From Craterostigma plantagineum (lineage: Eukaryota; Streptophyta; Magnoliopsida; Lamiales; Linderniaceae): a stretch of 64,000 nucleotides of DNA. The translations under genes were made by a program, and so were the position numbers. Below are positions 20,476 through 32,464 of the stretch, one piece after another. Location of the stretch: assembly GCA_027422505.1 (NCBI GenBank), contig JAPQWV010000308.1, forward strand, positions 654,319 through 718,318. Reading direction: 5' to 3'. Every line of letters starts with the position of its first letter. Within the stretch, counting starts at the first letter, position 1. The notes below the pieces were generated by a model. The model searched no databases. It saw nothing but the letters and a program-made list of their open reading frames with translations, and was not told the DNA's origin.

Positions 20476-22772
20476 TCAATAGCTCGTGCTACTTCGAACG
20501 CCTTCGCCGCCCCTGACGGAAACGCTATGATTCAAATTGCCGTCGACGTTGTTCAGAAAAACTACGACGACCGTAGTATCGTCGTGGAAGTGCCTCCTAA
20601 CCCCTCGATCGATCTTCTTTAGGTCGGAGTACCTCATCTCCCTCTTCTTCGCCGCGGACTGGAGAGCCGCTTTTATGAGCCTCTTTGCAATGCCCTATAA
20701 TGCCGAAACAAGGAAAAAAAATTAGTTTCTCGATTAACGATGTACATGAAAATAATCAGTTAACTTAGTATTAGAGCTCGGACATGAAGGGCAGGGGTAC
20801 GAATGCTAATTACTACAAATTGAATGAAAAATTCCGCGTCTAAGGATAGATAAAGAGAGGAATCAGCATATGCATGGGAGGACGTATTGGATGTTAAATT
20901 GCCATTTAACGTGGCGGTACAATCCATGTCTAAAGAACATTGGTAAGCATCCTCACTCGTACCAAATAAATGAAAATTTCACGTCTAACACAGATAAGTT
21001 AGATATCAGCATATAGGCGAGAGTGCATATTGGATGTGAGAAATTGCCATTTAACGTGGTAGCTGAGCCCGTGCCTATAGATCGTGTGTACGAAATCCTC
21101 ACTGCTACCTAAATTCTTGAAATTTTCACGTCTAATGATTTGATAATAAAGAAACCAGCCTAGACGCGAGAGGGCTGCATTGGAAATAAAATATATAAAA
21201 AATAAAAAATACGATATACTTCCGTTCAAGATTCATTTTTTTAAGATGCAGTATAATATGATCGTGTGTAGCGTACGTTTCGTCGGTAGCTGTTGTGGAC
21301 GATCTCGACGGCCTCTTGGTTAGTGAGATGGTCCCACAAGCCGTCCGAAGCGAATATGAGGAACTGATCCCGAGGGCCGAGCTTGTGCACGGTTACGGAC
21401 GGCTCGGGATTAAGGATCGGCTTGTCGAACGGTTCGGGCACTCGAAATTTCGCGAGTAGCGGCTCTCTGTTGAACTCATATCTCTTTAGGTATGCGTCTC
21501 CGATGGATCTCGAAATCTATGTGACGTGATAAAAATCAGTCGGAGAATTGGAGTAAATAAACGTTTAGTCTTTTATGAAATTCGCTTTATTTTAGTCCCC
21601 TAACTCGTTAATGTCCAGAAATTAGTTTTTCGTGTTCGGTATGCTTATATTATTTTTCGTAAATACAGTCAGTTTCTAAATTTCTTTTACCGTTTATTAT
21701 TGTAAGGAAAATGTGATTGCTTCATCAAAAATCTTAAATTAAATTTGTATAGTGTTGAGCGAAAATAAAAAGAAAACCTATTTATATGATGATGTACACT
21801 AGACAAAGAATACTGGGAAAATTACAGAAGTCTTATGATAAATGATGTAAAGATGATGTAATAGTTTTATACACACATAAGTTGGAGAGGAAGAAAAACG
21901 AACTTCATAAAAAGTTCCTAGACTAAAATTTTAGTTACACACCGATTGGTTAATTTTTAGTTATTTTTAAGCAAATCTATTGAAGAAAATTAAATTGGTG
22001 ATAAATATGATGAGTACCTGTATGATGCCCTTGACGCGCCAAACCCTATGCTTTAAGACAACAATCTGAGGATCATCGGAGTGTAAGAGGCACAGCTCAT
22101 CCCTCACAGATTCGAGGTTAGCGTTGTGCTCCGTCGACAGCTGTACGGCGGCGACACCTCCTCTGACGGACCTTCCTAAGACCACCCTCGAATCTCCGGC
22201 GTTAGCCACGTGTAGGAGGCCGCCGTCGCTTATCGTCCCTACCAAACAGCAAGTCCCAACCGACGCAATCTGAGGATTCGTCGGCCACTGCCGGCGGACT
22301 AGAGAGATGAACTCTTCCTCCGTCGCCAAGAACGCCTTCTTCAAAACCGCCGGCGAAATCTCCCCATTTTCCGATGCGAATTCTGCCCCACGATGTGGAT
22401 AAGGTTTGCTTAAGGTATGAAGATAAAGAGGAGAAGAAAGGAGGCGACTTTTTTTTACTTACTCTTCAGATTTGGGAACAATCTCTGGCCCACAAACCTA
22501 GAAGCTTCGGGCCCGCCGTGGCCGTCGTAGACGCCGACGAAGGTGCCGAACGGGCCCGAATCGGTCGAGCCCAGCGGGCCCGATTCTAGCTGGCTTTGAT
22601 CTTCGAGCAAGCCATTCGCCTGAATCACGGCCATGGAAAACTCTCCGTGTAAATGGTCTCCAAGATCTTTGTACCACAACAAACCGTCTACTTTTCCGTT
22701 TGGGTCTCCTCCGCCGGCGCCGCGTCGGCCTCCGTCGCCGTGAACTAACGGTCTCCAACAACGCTTCACCAT
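20476..22772 (-). CDS. Protein phosphatase 2C, clade D
   Basis: Four minus-strand exons (22463-22772, 22018-22382, 21277-21516, 20476-20694) encode 377 aa. Clade D PP2Cs are Mg/Mn-dependent Ser/Thr phosphatases; members dephosphorylate plasma-membrane H+-ATPases and are inhibited by SAUR proteins. Seen: the clade start [10 protein letters not shown], metal-binding [12 protein letters not shown] (DGHGG at 83-87), [29 protein letters not shown] and the C-terminal metal aspartates in [15 protein letters not shown]. All catalytic motifs are present and phases fit. The last exon is the right breakpoint of the upstream duplication, and a 12-codon piece of it remains at 14743. The final residues ([13 protein letters not shown]) are therefore inside duplicated DNA. 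Confidence 0.95.
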
Positions 22773-24345
22773 GGTTTGTGAATCTTTATCTGCTTAATGG
22801 TTCGGGTAAGGTAAGGTAAGCTAGCTAAGCTACATGGCTGAAAAAGCTCGGAATTTCATCCGCCGAGGAAGGAAGCGTTGATAATCAAAAGACAACCTTA
22901 GCTCTAACTTCTGCTTATGTTCTAAACCCAAGCGCCCAATTCCAAGAACTAATAATATATACCCAACGGCAGTATAAGAGGGAAGAGATACCATTAATGT
23001 GCAAGAAAACAAAACAGAGAGAGTGGAAAAAAGGGATCGATAAATCGGATCTCTAGGGCATGGGCCGAGCTAAGTTATGCCCAGAAAAGGAAACAGAAAA
23101 AAAGGAAAAAAGAAATGGGTTCAGAGAATATAGATACGTGGCACTACAGTTCTTGCATCTTTTGAACCGTGTGGACCTTCTTCCATTGTTTTTCTGTGTC
23201 TCGTTTGAGCAACAGCCTTAGCTGTAAGAGCAGATTATTTAAAAATATGTTTATTTGTATATATCTGATGGTGACAGAGCTTGTTCCCTGGTTTAGGCCG
23301 ATCGCTAGAACAAAGAGGCAAATGGGTAACGAAAGAAAGGGGAAAAAATCGAGTCTTTGGAGTTTTCTGGGCAGGAAAAAGAAAAGATTGGTCTCAGAGT
23401 GAGATGGTTATTAATTTGTCAATTAATATATTACTTTGTGAAATGTATTACGCATTACATGTTTTTCTGTCTATTTTCATGATTGTTTATTGACGGTGAG
23501 TTCTTGTCGGCCTTGTGTTTTCGAGGGCTTTCACTGAAATCGCTCGTATGTGTGTGGCAAAGATTGTGATTTTTCGAACTTCTAAACGTATTTTCTCTTA
23601 ACCTCTTGAAGAGCAAACCATCATTTCAGGCAACTTTTGCTCTTCCTAATTTTAGTACTAAATTGTAAGAATCAAAATCTAAAATTAGCTGATCCCACTG
23701 TATATGTGTCGCAGTGATTGATTTATCAGCAGGAAGATGACTGAATTTTCTCTCCTTTCGTTCTGCATTATTAATTATAACACTACTTTCATTCAAAGAA
23801 TTGAAGATAGAATGGGCAGCATTTAAGTTGCATGTAGCAATATTAGAGAGCAACTCGACAAATGCTCAGTTTTGTAAACACTTGATTGAGAACAGCCCTT
23901 CATTTTTTGCTGTCTGAGATAATTCGCCGATCATGGAATCGCTGCTTTGTCAGTGCCCATGCTTTGGGTCTTTTTTTTTGGAACTTTTTCTTGCATGCCA
24001 GAATCCCTTGTTAGCGTAAGTGGTGATCTATTATTATTCAACGAGTTTTCACAGAATTATAATAACAAAAGCTGTGTGTAAGACATTCGTTTCTGATTTA
24101 ACAAAAAAAAAAAAAAACATCTGCTATAACATACTTCTTTTTTGTTTCCAGGTTGGGCCTCTTTGGGCTGCTTTGTCTTCGGCGGATAGTAATATTATTC
24201 AATGATAAAAATTACGAGTCCATTATATATGCAAAGAAAACGAAATACAATCCCCTCTTCTGTGAAAATATGACTGTCCAACATATCTTAAATCATTTAA
24301 TGATGGGATAATCATTATTCAGTCCATAAAGTAGTTTCAGTATAT
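22773..24345. other. PP2C upstream region and spacer
   Basis: It holds the PP2C 5' UTR and promoter on the minus strand. There is no other gene I can support: the short frames here have no recognisable motif and no splice partners. Poly-T and poly-A tracts are scattered. Confidence 0.5.
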
Positions 24346-25371
24346 AATCATAAGGGGTTTTTAATTAAATAATTAAAAAAAATCAACCATTAATAAAGTA
24401 AACAACAAATGAAAATCATTAATAAAACAGACATTTTCGTAATCCCAAGTGACGAGTTACTAATTCGTATCTTGGGAATACGAGTTACTTGTCCACGGTG
24501 GGCTGGTGGGCTGACATGGCATTCAAGTAACTCGTCATCCCAAGTGACGAGTTAGTCTTTTTCTTTTTTTTTTTTTTTAATTTTAACTTATTTTATATTT
24601 ATTAATTATATAATCCACCAAATCATAAAATCATCGTTATCACATGTGATTTTACATAATAAAATTCAATAAACGCATCTAATTTATTGTTTGTTTCGCG
24701 ACGATTAAAATGATATGCATATCTTATATTTTTCGAATATCGAAAATATTTAATTATTTTTATAAGTTATTGAGAAAGAAACGAGTTCTTAAAATAAAAA
24801 TATTCTTTTATTGATTAACAGAAGGATGGATACAGATACATCACGTATACACATATTATATCTATATATATATATATATGACTGATCGACTTCTATGAGC
24901 TACCGAAAATACCCCTCACATATACTAAAATACAAATATTAAACAATACTGTTAGCAACAACTTCACTATAAAATAATTAAATATTTTCGATATTCGAAA
25001 AATATAAGATATGCATATCATTTTAATCATCGCGAAACAAACAATAAGTTAGATGAATTTATTGATTTTTTATTATGTAAAATTACATGTGATAACGATG
25101 ATTTTATGATTTAGTGGATTATATAATTAATAAATATAAACTAAGTTAAAAAAAGAAAAAGAAAAAGAGTAACTCGTCATCCCAAGTGACGAGTTACTTG
25201 AAATGCCATGTCAACCCAACGTGGACAACTAACTCGTATTCCCAAGATACGAGTTAGTAACTCGTCACTTGGGATTACGAAAATGCATGTTTTATTAATG
25301 ATTTTCATTTGTTGTTTATTTTATTAATGATTGATTTTTTTAATTATTTAATTAAAATCCCCTAATCATAA
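24346..25371. mobile_element. Mutator-like foldback element with 9-bp target duplication
   Basis: The element proper is 24355-25362 (1008 bp), from GGGGTTTTTAATTAAATAATT to its inverted counterpart AATTATTTAATTAAAATCCCC. A perfect 9-bp direct repeat TAATCATAA stands on both sides (24346-24354, 25363-25371). The arms are about 400 bp each and inverted to each other (24355 to about 24763, and about 24968 to 25362), around an AT-rich centre of about 200 bp. Within each arm CCCAAGTGACGAGTTA and its inverse recur, so the arms fold on themselves too. There is no coding capacity. Long inverted repeats with 9-bp duplications are typical of Mutator-like elements. Confidence 0.86.
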
Positions 25372-25519
25372 GCTCAGTCATGACATGCTAATCAAGAAAG
25401 TTAATCCCTCCGTAAAGAAAAAGATACATCGTCCGAAAAGTAGGACGTCTCATGTTCAGATTAAAAAAACTAAATTTAAAAATATATAAAGATGGCTTAG
25501 TCATAAAATTATTTCTTTT

Positions 25520-26268
25520 GCCAACGAGACTTGGCTCTAGTGGCCAAGCTGAGGCACTCAAAGTCATGTGATATAGGAGGTCAGGGATTCGAACTAGAGC
25601 TGTCAATGGAATGGCGGGGCCGGGCAGGCCTCCAAAACTGAAGCCCAGCCCGCCCCGTAAGCGGGCTGCGGGCCTGGCGTGCCTGGCCCGCCCGCCTTTA
25701 ATTTTTTTATATTTTTTTATTTAAACTTTTTAATTAATTAACAATAATTTTTATAATTATATTTTTTAAATATACATTAATTATGTATTAATTAATAAAT
25801 ACATCATTAATTGTTTAATTATAATATTTAAATATACATTAATCATGTATTAATTAATAAATGCATCATTAATTATAAATAAAATCATTACTTAATTTAT
25901 CTATTTAAATAAATATATATTTAATTTATAAAATAAATTAACTAAAATATATGGCGGGCCGGCCCGCGGGCCAGCCCGCCCCGCCCTGCCTAGCCCGCAG
26001 CCCGCGCGAGCCAGCCCGTTTAGGCCCGCCTTCTGGCGGGCCTTAAAAATCCCAGCCCATCCCGCCCCATAGGGAGGGCGGGGCGGGGCGGCCCACGGCC
26101 GCGGGCCTGACGCCTCTAGTTCGAATCCTACCTTTCACATGAATTTGGGAAGTCTCCATGGGCCTAGGCCCATGACTATCGTTGTTGGGTGGGTTTGGGA
26201 CGTATCCATCTGACCCCGGGTTGTGTGGGGATACCTCGGGACCAAAAAAACAATTTTTAAAAAAAAAA
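25520..26268 (+). mobile_element. tRNA-derived SINE, split by an insertion
   Basis: A pol III A-box-like segment (TGGCTCTAGTGG, 25532-25543) and a B-box (GGGATTCGAA, then TTCGAATCC after the insert) are followed by a short body and a poly-A-rich end near 26240-26268. The layout resembles plant TS/Au-type SINEs. The B-box is interrupted by the GC-rich element 25595-26118. Confidence 0.66.
25595..26118. mobile_element. GC-rich hAT-like MITE nested in the SINE
   Basis: The ends are inverted repeats (TAGAGCTGTCA on the left, TGACGCCTCTA on the right). The arms are rich in GGCGGGCCC-type words and flank an AT-rich centre (about 25700-25945). TTCGAA is repeated on both sides as the core of an imperfect 8-bp target duplication (ATTCGAAC/GTTCGAAT). 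This composition is a familiar non-autonomous plant element type. Confidence 0.7.
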
Positions 26269-27281
26269 GTAAGTATTCTTTTTATCTATATGTGTAGCTT
26301 TTATGACCTGTACCGTACATTACGTGGTCCTCTATCAATATCGCGTGATGATAAGTCCACTTGCGTTTATTTGGGGATCAGAAGAATATATATGTAAGTA
26401 ATATATTCCTATTATTATTGCACGAATCTGAATAATCAAAATCACCCAAATAAATATTCATTCAACTTTCACGATCGAATCCTATATCCTCCTCGACTTA
26501 TTCCGTGAAGGTGTTATCTCCTCTCCCCCGCTTAAATTCAAGATCATGCTCGGACAAAAAAATAAATCCTAAATATGGTGAATCTACAAAAAAAATACCC
26601 ATTTATATACAAAATTTGCAAGTCAGTACCCATATCAGAAAAAATTGTATATAAGTACTCGTTTGACTGTGTGTACCATTTCTCCAGTCTTGACGTACAT
26701 TTTTTATATGTGTATTACGTACCACGTCACACGTTTATATGGTACATGTATCGTTTCTACATGACATCTTAATGTGTTATATGACGTACTATTTCTCACT
26801 TTATTATGTAGCACAATACGTTTCTCAACGATTGGTACCTAGTGTTATATGACGCACTTTACGGCGGGAAAGGTACCAATGTGCAACAAAATTATTCTAA
26901 TAGGTAAATACATATAAAAAGAAAAAGACTGACAAATTACTGATTTGTAACTTTTTATATAATTGGGTATTTTCCTATAAATTACTCAATAAATAATTAC
27001 TACTAAATAATCTCTCTCACAACACTCTGACCACATAATTAAACATTGGAGCCACCCACACAAAGCCCAAGTACTACCTATAATGTAATAAATCTCCCCG
27101 AAGTGCAGATCTCATCTGGGGAAGGTTCTTCTAAATCAAAGATTGTATATTTATGTAATAACACCCAACTAACAATATGCTTTTTATATTACCGTACCTC
27201 AAAACGTACCGTACTTCGTCTCCCTCCCTCCGTTGACAAAAAGCACAGTAGTTTTTCAACCAATCTCTCACCTAAGCAGCC
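26269..27281. other. Intergenic, ALS3 upstream region
   Basis: AT-rich DNA without a supportable gene. The last few hundred bases should hold the promoter and 5' UTR of the plus-strand ALS3-like gene. Confidence 0.5.
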
Positions 27282-27531
27282 ATGGATTGGAATTGGGCCG
27301 TCGACTTCTTGAAAGGCATGTTGAAGCCCTTGGCCGCCCTCGCCGTCGTCGCCATGGCCGTCCTCCTTTCCTACCTTCAAAACCTCGGCTTAGAGGCAGA
27401 AATGGCTTACTCCATCTTCAGATCCTTCCTTCAGCTCTCCATCATAGGCTTCGTCCTCCAATTCATCTTCACACAGAAGAACGACCTATGGATCGTCGCC
27501 GCCTATCTCTTCATGGTACGTAAACAAGAAC

Positions 27532-27567
<36 letters not shown>

Positions 27568-28164
27568 GCCTCCCTAACTAACTAACTCCGGCGAAATTTT
27601 CAGGTGTCAGTGGCGGGATACACGGCGGGGCAGAGAGCCAAGCACGTGCCAAGAGGCAAATACGTCGCCGGAGCTTCAATCCTGGCCGGAACCTCCATCA
27701 CCATGCTCCTCCTCGTCTTGCTCCGAGTCTTCCCCTTCACTCCCAGGTACATCATCCCAGTCGCCGGAATGATGGTCGGAAACGCCATGACGGTCACCGG
27801 AGTCACCATGAAGAAGCTCAGGGAAGACATTAGGGTTCAGGCGAGCCTCGTGGAGACAGCGTTAGCCCTCGGAGCAACCCCGAGGCAGGCAACTCTGCAG
27901 CAGGTGAAGAGGGCTTTGGTGATAGCACTTTCGCCCGTCTTGGACAATGCAAAGACCGTGGGGCTGATTTCCTTGCCCGGGGCTATGACGGGCCTCATCA
28001 TGGGCGGGGCCTCGCCCCTCGAGGCTATACAGCTTCAGATTGTGGTGATGAATATGCTTGTTGGTGCTTCTACTGTGAGCAGCATAATGTCTACTTACCT
28101 TTCTTGGCCTTCTTTCTTCACCAAAGCTTACCAGTTGGAAGCTAAGGTGTTCGCCCTCGAATGA
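27282..28164 (+). CDS. ALS3: ALS3/STAR2-like membrane subunit (UPF0014)
   Basis: Two exons (27282-27515, 27604-28164) encode 264 aa. ALS3/STAR2 is the membrane part of a bacterial-type ABC transporter that works with the ATPase STAR1; it is needed for aluminium tolerance and has been linked to UDP-glucose transport. The sequence starts MDWNWAVDFLKGMLKPLAALAV and has about seven hydrophobic segments. It carries the family blocks GYTAGQRAKHVPRGKY, PVAGMMVGNAMTVTGV and ALALGATPRQATLQQV, plus LISLPGAMTGLIMGGASP, and ends FFTKAYQLEAKVFALE. Length is close to the Arabidopsis protein. The intron contains a CT microsatellite (27537-27561). The symbol is given by family resemblance. Confidence 0.94.
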
Positions 28165-28481
28165 TTAAAGATCGTTGAATCATTCGTTTTAAATCCTGTT
28201 TCGATGGATTCCATAACGGATTACGATTGAAGTAACATTTCGATCTGAAAAGTGGGGGGGAGCAGCATAGGATAGACTGATAAGATTCAAACAAGCAATC
28301 TTGAACATAGTTAAGTAGCATGAATATCCCAATGTATCTGAAGATGACAGCCGTCGCACCAAGTCACGAAACGAAAGAAAAACACAGAATTTTCCAAGCA
28401 GAAGTTCGGAATTATAACATGCGAACAAAAGAACACAACAAGCAGATAAACCTCTTTTCTCTCCGATTTTGCTGCTAGCAT
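28165..28481. other. Convergent 3' spacer
   Basis: The 3' ends of the ALS3-like gene (plus) and the SR gene (minus) face each other here. No gene lies between. Confidence 0.6.
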
Positions 28482-30870
28482 TCAAGGAGACTCACTACCT
28501 CTTGGGGGAGAACGATCATCATCATCATTAGCAGCAGCAGCTGCCACAGCATCATCTGCACGATCGTCTTCGACAATGTTATCATCATCATTTGCAGCAG
28601 CCCTTGGGCTAGAGCTAGGGCTACGATCCCCGCCATTAGCAGGTGGGGGGCTGTCATCGTACGTTTTGGGGCTTGCACCGCCGCCCATATCCTCGGGACT
28701 CTCAGAGTATTTACGGTCTCTCCTTTCTCTCTTTGGAGAGATGCTTCTATCCCTAACATCATCGTCGTCCTTGTCTGGCGTTGGGCTGCGTTTCCTCGAC
28801 TTGGATGGAGGGGGAGAAGGAGATCTCCTGGGCTCGGGGCTGCCATAGCTTCTTCTCGAGGATCTTCTCTCTTTACGGTCGGTATCTCTCTCCCTTCTGA
28901 CGGGCGATATTGATCGGCTGTGGATACACACAGAAGTTGATTGTTTGTACAGAAATAATTACAAAAAAAAAAAGCTTGTATGCCGTGCAGACCTGTAGCT
29001 TCTGCTCCTGCTTCGTCCACGACGAGGAGAGCGGGACCTCACAGGTGAACGTGAGTAGCTGCGACCACGTCCACTGCAGACGATAAAGAGAGAGCGTATA
29101 AGAAATAGTCGGAGAAAAGGGGTTCTTGACGAAGAAAAAGGAATGTGGGACATTTCTGAAGTGTTTGATGCAATTGTAATAGCTTTGTAAACATTAAGCA
29201 AATTTGGATGGGAAACGAGAGAGGTGCTTTAAAATTGACATGAACATCATCATCTCCATGGCTCAAGGGTGAGAGGGAGGCACAAACCTCGATTTCTTGG
29301 GGCTGTTGCGACAGTCCCTCTCCACATGGCCTCTCTCTCCACAGCGATAGCATTTATTTTTCCAGTCTCCAGCCTTGCAGTCACGGGCCCAGTGCCCCTC
29401 AATGCCACAGTTGAAGCACCGCCCAGTGCCAGGAACTGGGCCTCTTCCAGAATACTCACGAACACCTCCAGGACCACGAGGCACCTGCATAGTCATAATG
29501 CATAGTTATCAATTATCTATATATCAAGAATAATAGTAAATAAATCATGTGAAAACTATCATATGAAAGCCCAGCGTGACAAACTCATGCAGGAACTTCA
29601 ACAAGCGATAGACATTGAAAAAACGAGACAGAAATATCACCGTTGAGAAGCACTGCACTCAAATGCATCACTTAGAAACTACAGATGGTTCACTTACACC
29701 CTTAGCAATTTCGACAGTGATTCGACGCCCATCGACGTCGCGTCCATCCAAGCCATATCTTGCATCATCAGCATCTCTTGGATCACTGAACTCCTATAAA
29801 AGAAAAGGGCAAAAAAAGACCAAAACAAGAACCCGATTGTGTACACGCTATAAATAAACGTAGCTCATAATATTTGGAAAATAGAGGTGATGGTGGTCTA
29901 TTCTATGTTCAGCATAAAAAAGAGAGTAGGTGCGTACAACAAATGCGTAGTCTCTCTTCATGTCCACGTCGCGTACTCTGCGGAAATGGTTGCCAGAAAT
30001 TGTAAGGCCATCATTAGTATTTTATGTACTGCAGTGCATGTACGGCCCTCGACACGAACTAAACACCAGTTTGATTGTTGCAATATCCACACAAACATGA
30101 AACTGAAAACACAAAGTATCGCCCCAAGGGTTCTAACAATCGTCAAAGACACCATGTCCACCTCCTCACATTGAAAACCAGGTCAGGGAAACTTCACCAT
30201 CCAATTATTATCACCAGGTCAGGCAAAGGCTCAGAAACCTTCAATATAATCATTTAAAGTCAAAACTCAAGAACACCTACGGGATATTTTCCTTGACAAA
30301 TAACATAAAATTTCTTACTATGACACATCAGTAGCAGAAGCAGCAAATAGTGCTGAATAATCAGCGACTGTGTGAAGCATAAAGCTGAATTTGGAACAAG
30401 AAACAATAAATCTATGGCGAAGGGAGCTCACACATCATGACTCCCAGAGAAACGAATGCTTATAGCATCTACTTGCTTGTCAGTTCTATTTTTTTGCTGT
30501 GACAGTGGAAAAGGTAATCTTCTAAATAAATCATAAAATCCTGAGTCATCCTACTCTTTCAAATCACGCAAAAAATGAACAAAGTTCTACCTTCCAAAAA
30601 ATGCTCACTGTAAATTTTACATGAAGAACACGTCTAAACAAAAAAAAACTGGCAAATACAACTAGCTATCGGTTAATCAAGGACAGTTCTCATTAACTGG
30701 TTTACGAACAGCTATTTGATATCTTAATACGAAAGACAGCTCACAAGCTCAAGAAGCAATTACCTTCCATATCTGCTAAAGATGTGCTCCAGATCCCTAG
30801 ATCTAGTCCTCGACGACAGATGACCGACATACAGGCGAGTACCACTGCCATATCGATCTTCACGAGGCAT
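28482..30870 (-). CDS. RS2Z-type SR splicing factor, two zinc knuckles
   Basis: Six minus-strand coding exons (30764-30870, 29938-29977, 29698-29793, 29288-29484, 28993-29073, 28482-28917) encode 318 aa. RS2Z proteins are plant-only SR splicing factors of the nuclear speckles. An N-terminal RRM starts [19 protein letters not shown] and includes [10 protein letters not shown]. Two CCHC knuckles follow ([28 protein letters not shown]), then an RS domain and an acidic/SP-rich tail ending SPPRGSESP. Exon 2 is only 40 nt. The 786-bp first coding intron (29978-30763) is in the place where relatives are autoregulated by alternative splicing; that regulation is inference here. A GTAAGT donor near 31158 suggests a further intron in the 5' UTR. 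Confidence 0.94.
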
Positions 30871-31260
30871 CTTTCAACTGCTAGCGTCAAAATCAAAGTC
30901 AACAATCGTAAGAAAAACGGAATAGGCAGTCGCCCACAAAAAGGCGGGGAAAACACAAGATTAATAAGATAATCGGAATAAAACCACAATCTATCCTTAA
31001 AAAAAGAGATTTTTTTCCCAATCGTTCATCACAAATACGCATAGAACATTACCCCACTCAATAATTAAGAAAACAAACCCTAGATAATCTTCCAGTACAA
31101 AGTGGCTAGCGTGCCTTCGAACGAGAAATCTCTAGCATAAATTCATCAAAAACTTACCTCGAAGGCAAAGCAAAATTCAGAAGGCAGCCCTAATTTCCAG
31201 CAACCACGGCGCAAACTGATTGCACTTCGTAACCTCTGTAGATCTCACTCGATATTCTTA
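30871..31260 (-). other. 5' UTR and UTR intron of the SR gene
   Basis: On the minus strand a donor (CTTCGAG|GTAAGTTTTTG, near 31158) and the start codon at 30870 bound a probable 5' UTR intron of about 250-270 bp. No other gene is seen. Confidence 0.5.
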
Positions 31261-31323
31261 TATGACCAACCACCCACCTGACCTGAATGGTCGAGATTAG
31301 TTCGTTGCGTTTTCTATACCTAA

Positions 31324-31355
31324 TGGGCCAAATTGTTTTGGGCCTCAAAGCCCAA
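31324..31355 (-). promoter_or_regulatory. Cluster of three site II (TGGGCY) motifs
   Basis: TGGGCC at 31324-31329 and 31339-31344 and GCCCAA at 31350-31355 stand just upstream of the likely start of the SR gene. TGGGCY clusters are TCP-bound elements of housekeeping genes in plants. Confidence 0.55.
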
Positions 31356-31359
31356 ACGA

Positions 31360-32464
31360 AAGAACCTGTAAAATTACACGAAGCCCCTCGACCTACAATT
31401 TTGTTTTCATTCATCTCCTCGAACTCTTCATTAAATTTTACTCACTTAACAACGCTCTTTATTATTTAACACTTTTTTTAAACCCCAAACAACAATATGG
31501 TATTCCTCAAATTCCTAGACTAACAGTATAAAGACATTTTGAATATCATTTGTGGCTATGGGCAGCTATTATATGTTTTTAGCGGAATTAATTTTTCTTA
31601 CTTATGTGTCTCATCTCGAGTCCACACAGACTTCGATACTCAAAAATTTGAGTAACCACCACTTTAGGACTATTATCTCCCTTCTTAATGATGTTAAACC
31701 GTCTCTTAACTGTGGTTATAATATAAATTATTAATACTTTAATTAGCAATTCAACTCGTTTATTTATCTTATCTTATATCTTATATATATAAATAGAAAT
31801 GTAGCTTTCATGATATGATAGGGAGACACGTGTCCACCTCTTTATTTAGTACAAAAATAATTTACTTTAAAAGATATAAAACATGGTTAACAATAATTAT
31901 TTTAAATTTAAAAAACCTAGAAACTACCCACTATCATATTAATTTAGTCAATAACTATCCACTAGCACACATAATTTACTAATTTTATTAGCGTATAAAA
32001 ATTAGAAATAGCTAATCGCTAATACCGTGCATTGCATGGGAATATACTAGTTTGAATGAAATATGATGTGTAATATGAACTCAACTCATTCAAGAATGTG
32101 TAAACACTCAATACTATAAAAACATGTATTGCTATCAAGTATAAAATCTGTATATATAATCAGTAGTTTTTCCTTAAAAAAAAAAAACTAAAAATAGGTA
32201 TAAAAAAACGAGAAAAGCAATTTTATTTACACACATACTCATTAAAATACTATAACTATAAAAACCAATAATCATAGGAATGGCGCGAAACTAAAGGTCC
32301 GAGAGACTCGAACCGTTAATAACGGTCACTTCATTGTCTTCTTCCTACACTACACTCCATCTCCTCAATCTCTCTCTCCAATCCTCATTACGTTAACATT
32401 TCCCAATCTCAGATCTGCTGCAAATCGATCATCTTGCCTATAAAGAAAAAATAACAGAGAAAAG
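31360..32464. other. Intergenic region with a Helitron-like element
   Basis: AT-rich spacer between two divergent genes. It contains the candidate Helitron 31772-32050. The last 150 bp (CTCAATCTCTCTCTCC and on) should be the 5' UTR of the coiled-coil gene. Confidence 0.5.
31772..32050 (+). mobile_element. Helitron-like non-autonomous element
   Basis: It starts TCTTATATCTTATATATATA after an A and ends CTAG before a T. A hairpin (CCGTGC-ATT-GCATGG) sits 10 bases before the CTAG. TC start, 3' hairpin, CTAG end and A/T insertion site are the four Helitron marks. No target duplication is expected or seen. Confidence 0.6.

Larger units (their letters stand above)
15521..20512. repeat. Segmental duplication, copy B
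   Basis: Direct tandem counterpart of 10583-14778. On its right it runs on without a break into the complete PP2C gene. It is longer than copy A because of its own insertions (about 19028-19612 and 19650-20362). Confidence 0.9.

Noticed and set aside
23169..23493. Two 70-77 aa frames upstream of PP2C
   Set aside because: No motif and no splice partners; they lie in probable promoter/UTR DNA.
24863..24880. Possible CRISPR-like or satellite signal from repeated TATATA and CGAGTTA words
   Set aside because: The repeats are inverted arms of a plant transposon with 9-bp duplications; no spaced direct repeats and this is a eukaryote.
27346..27561. CT-rich end of a frame read through the ALS3 intron (SLSLSLS)
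   Set aside because: Intronic microsatellite; the exon ends at 27515 with a GTACGT donor.
28475..29020. 181-aa minus-strand frame in the SR gene
   Set aside because: Alternative frame of the acidic/RS exon; the SR reading ending SPPRGSESP is the coding one.
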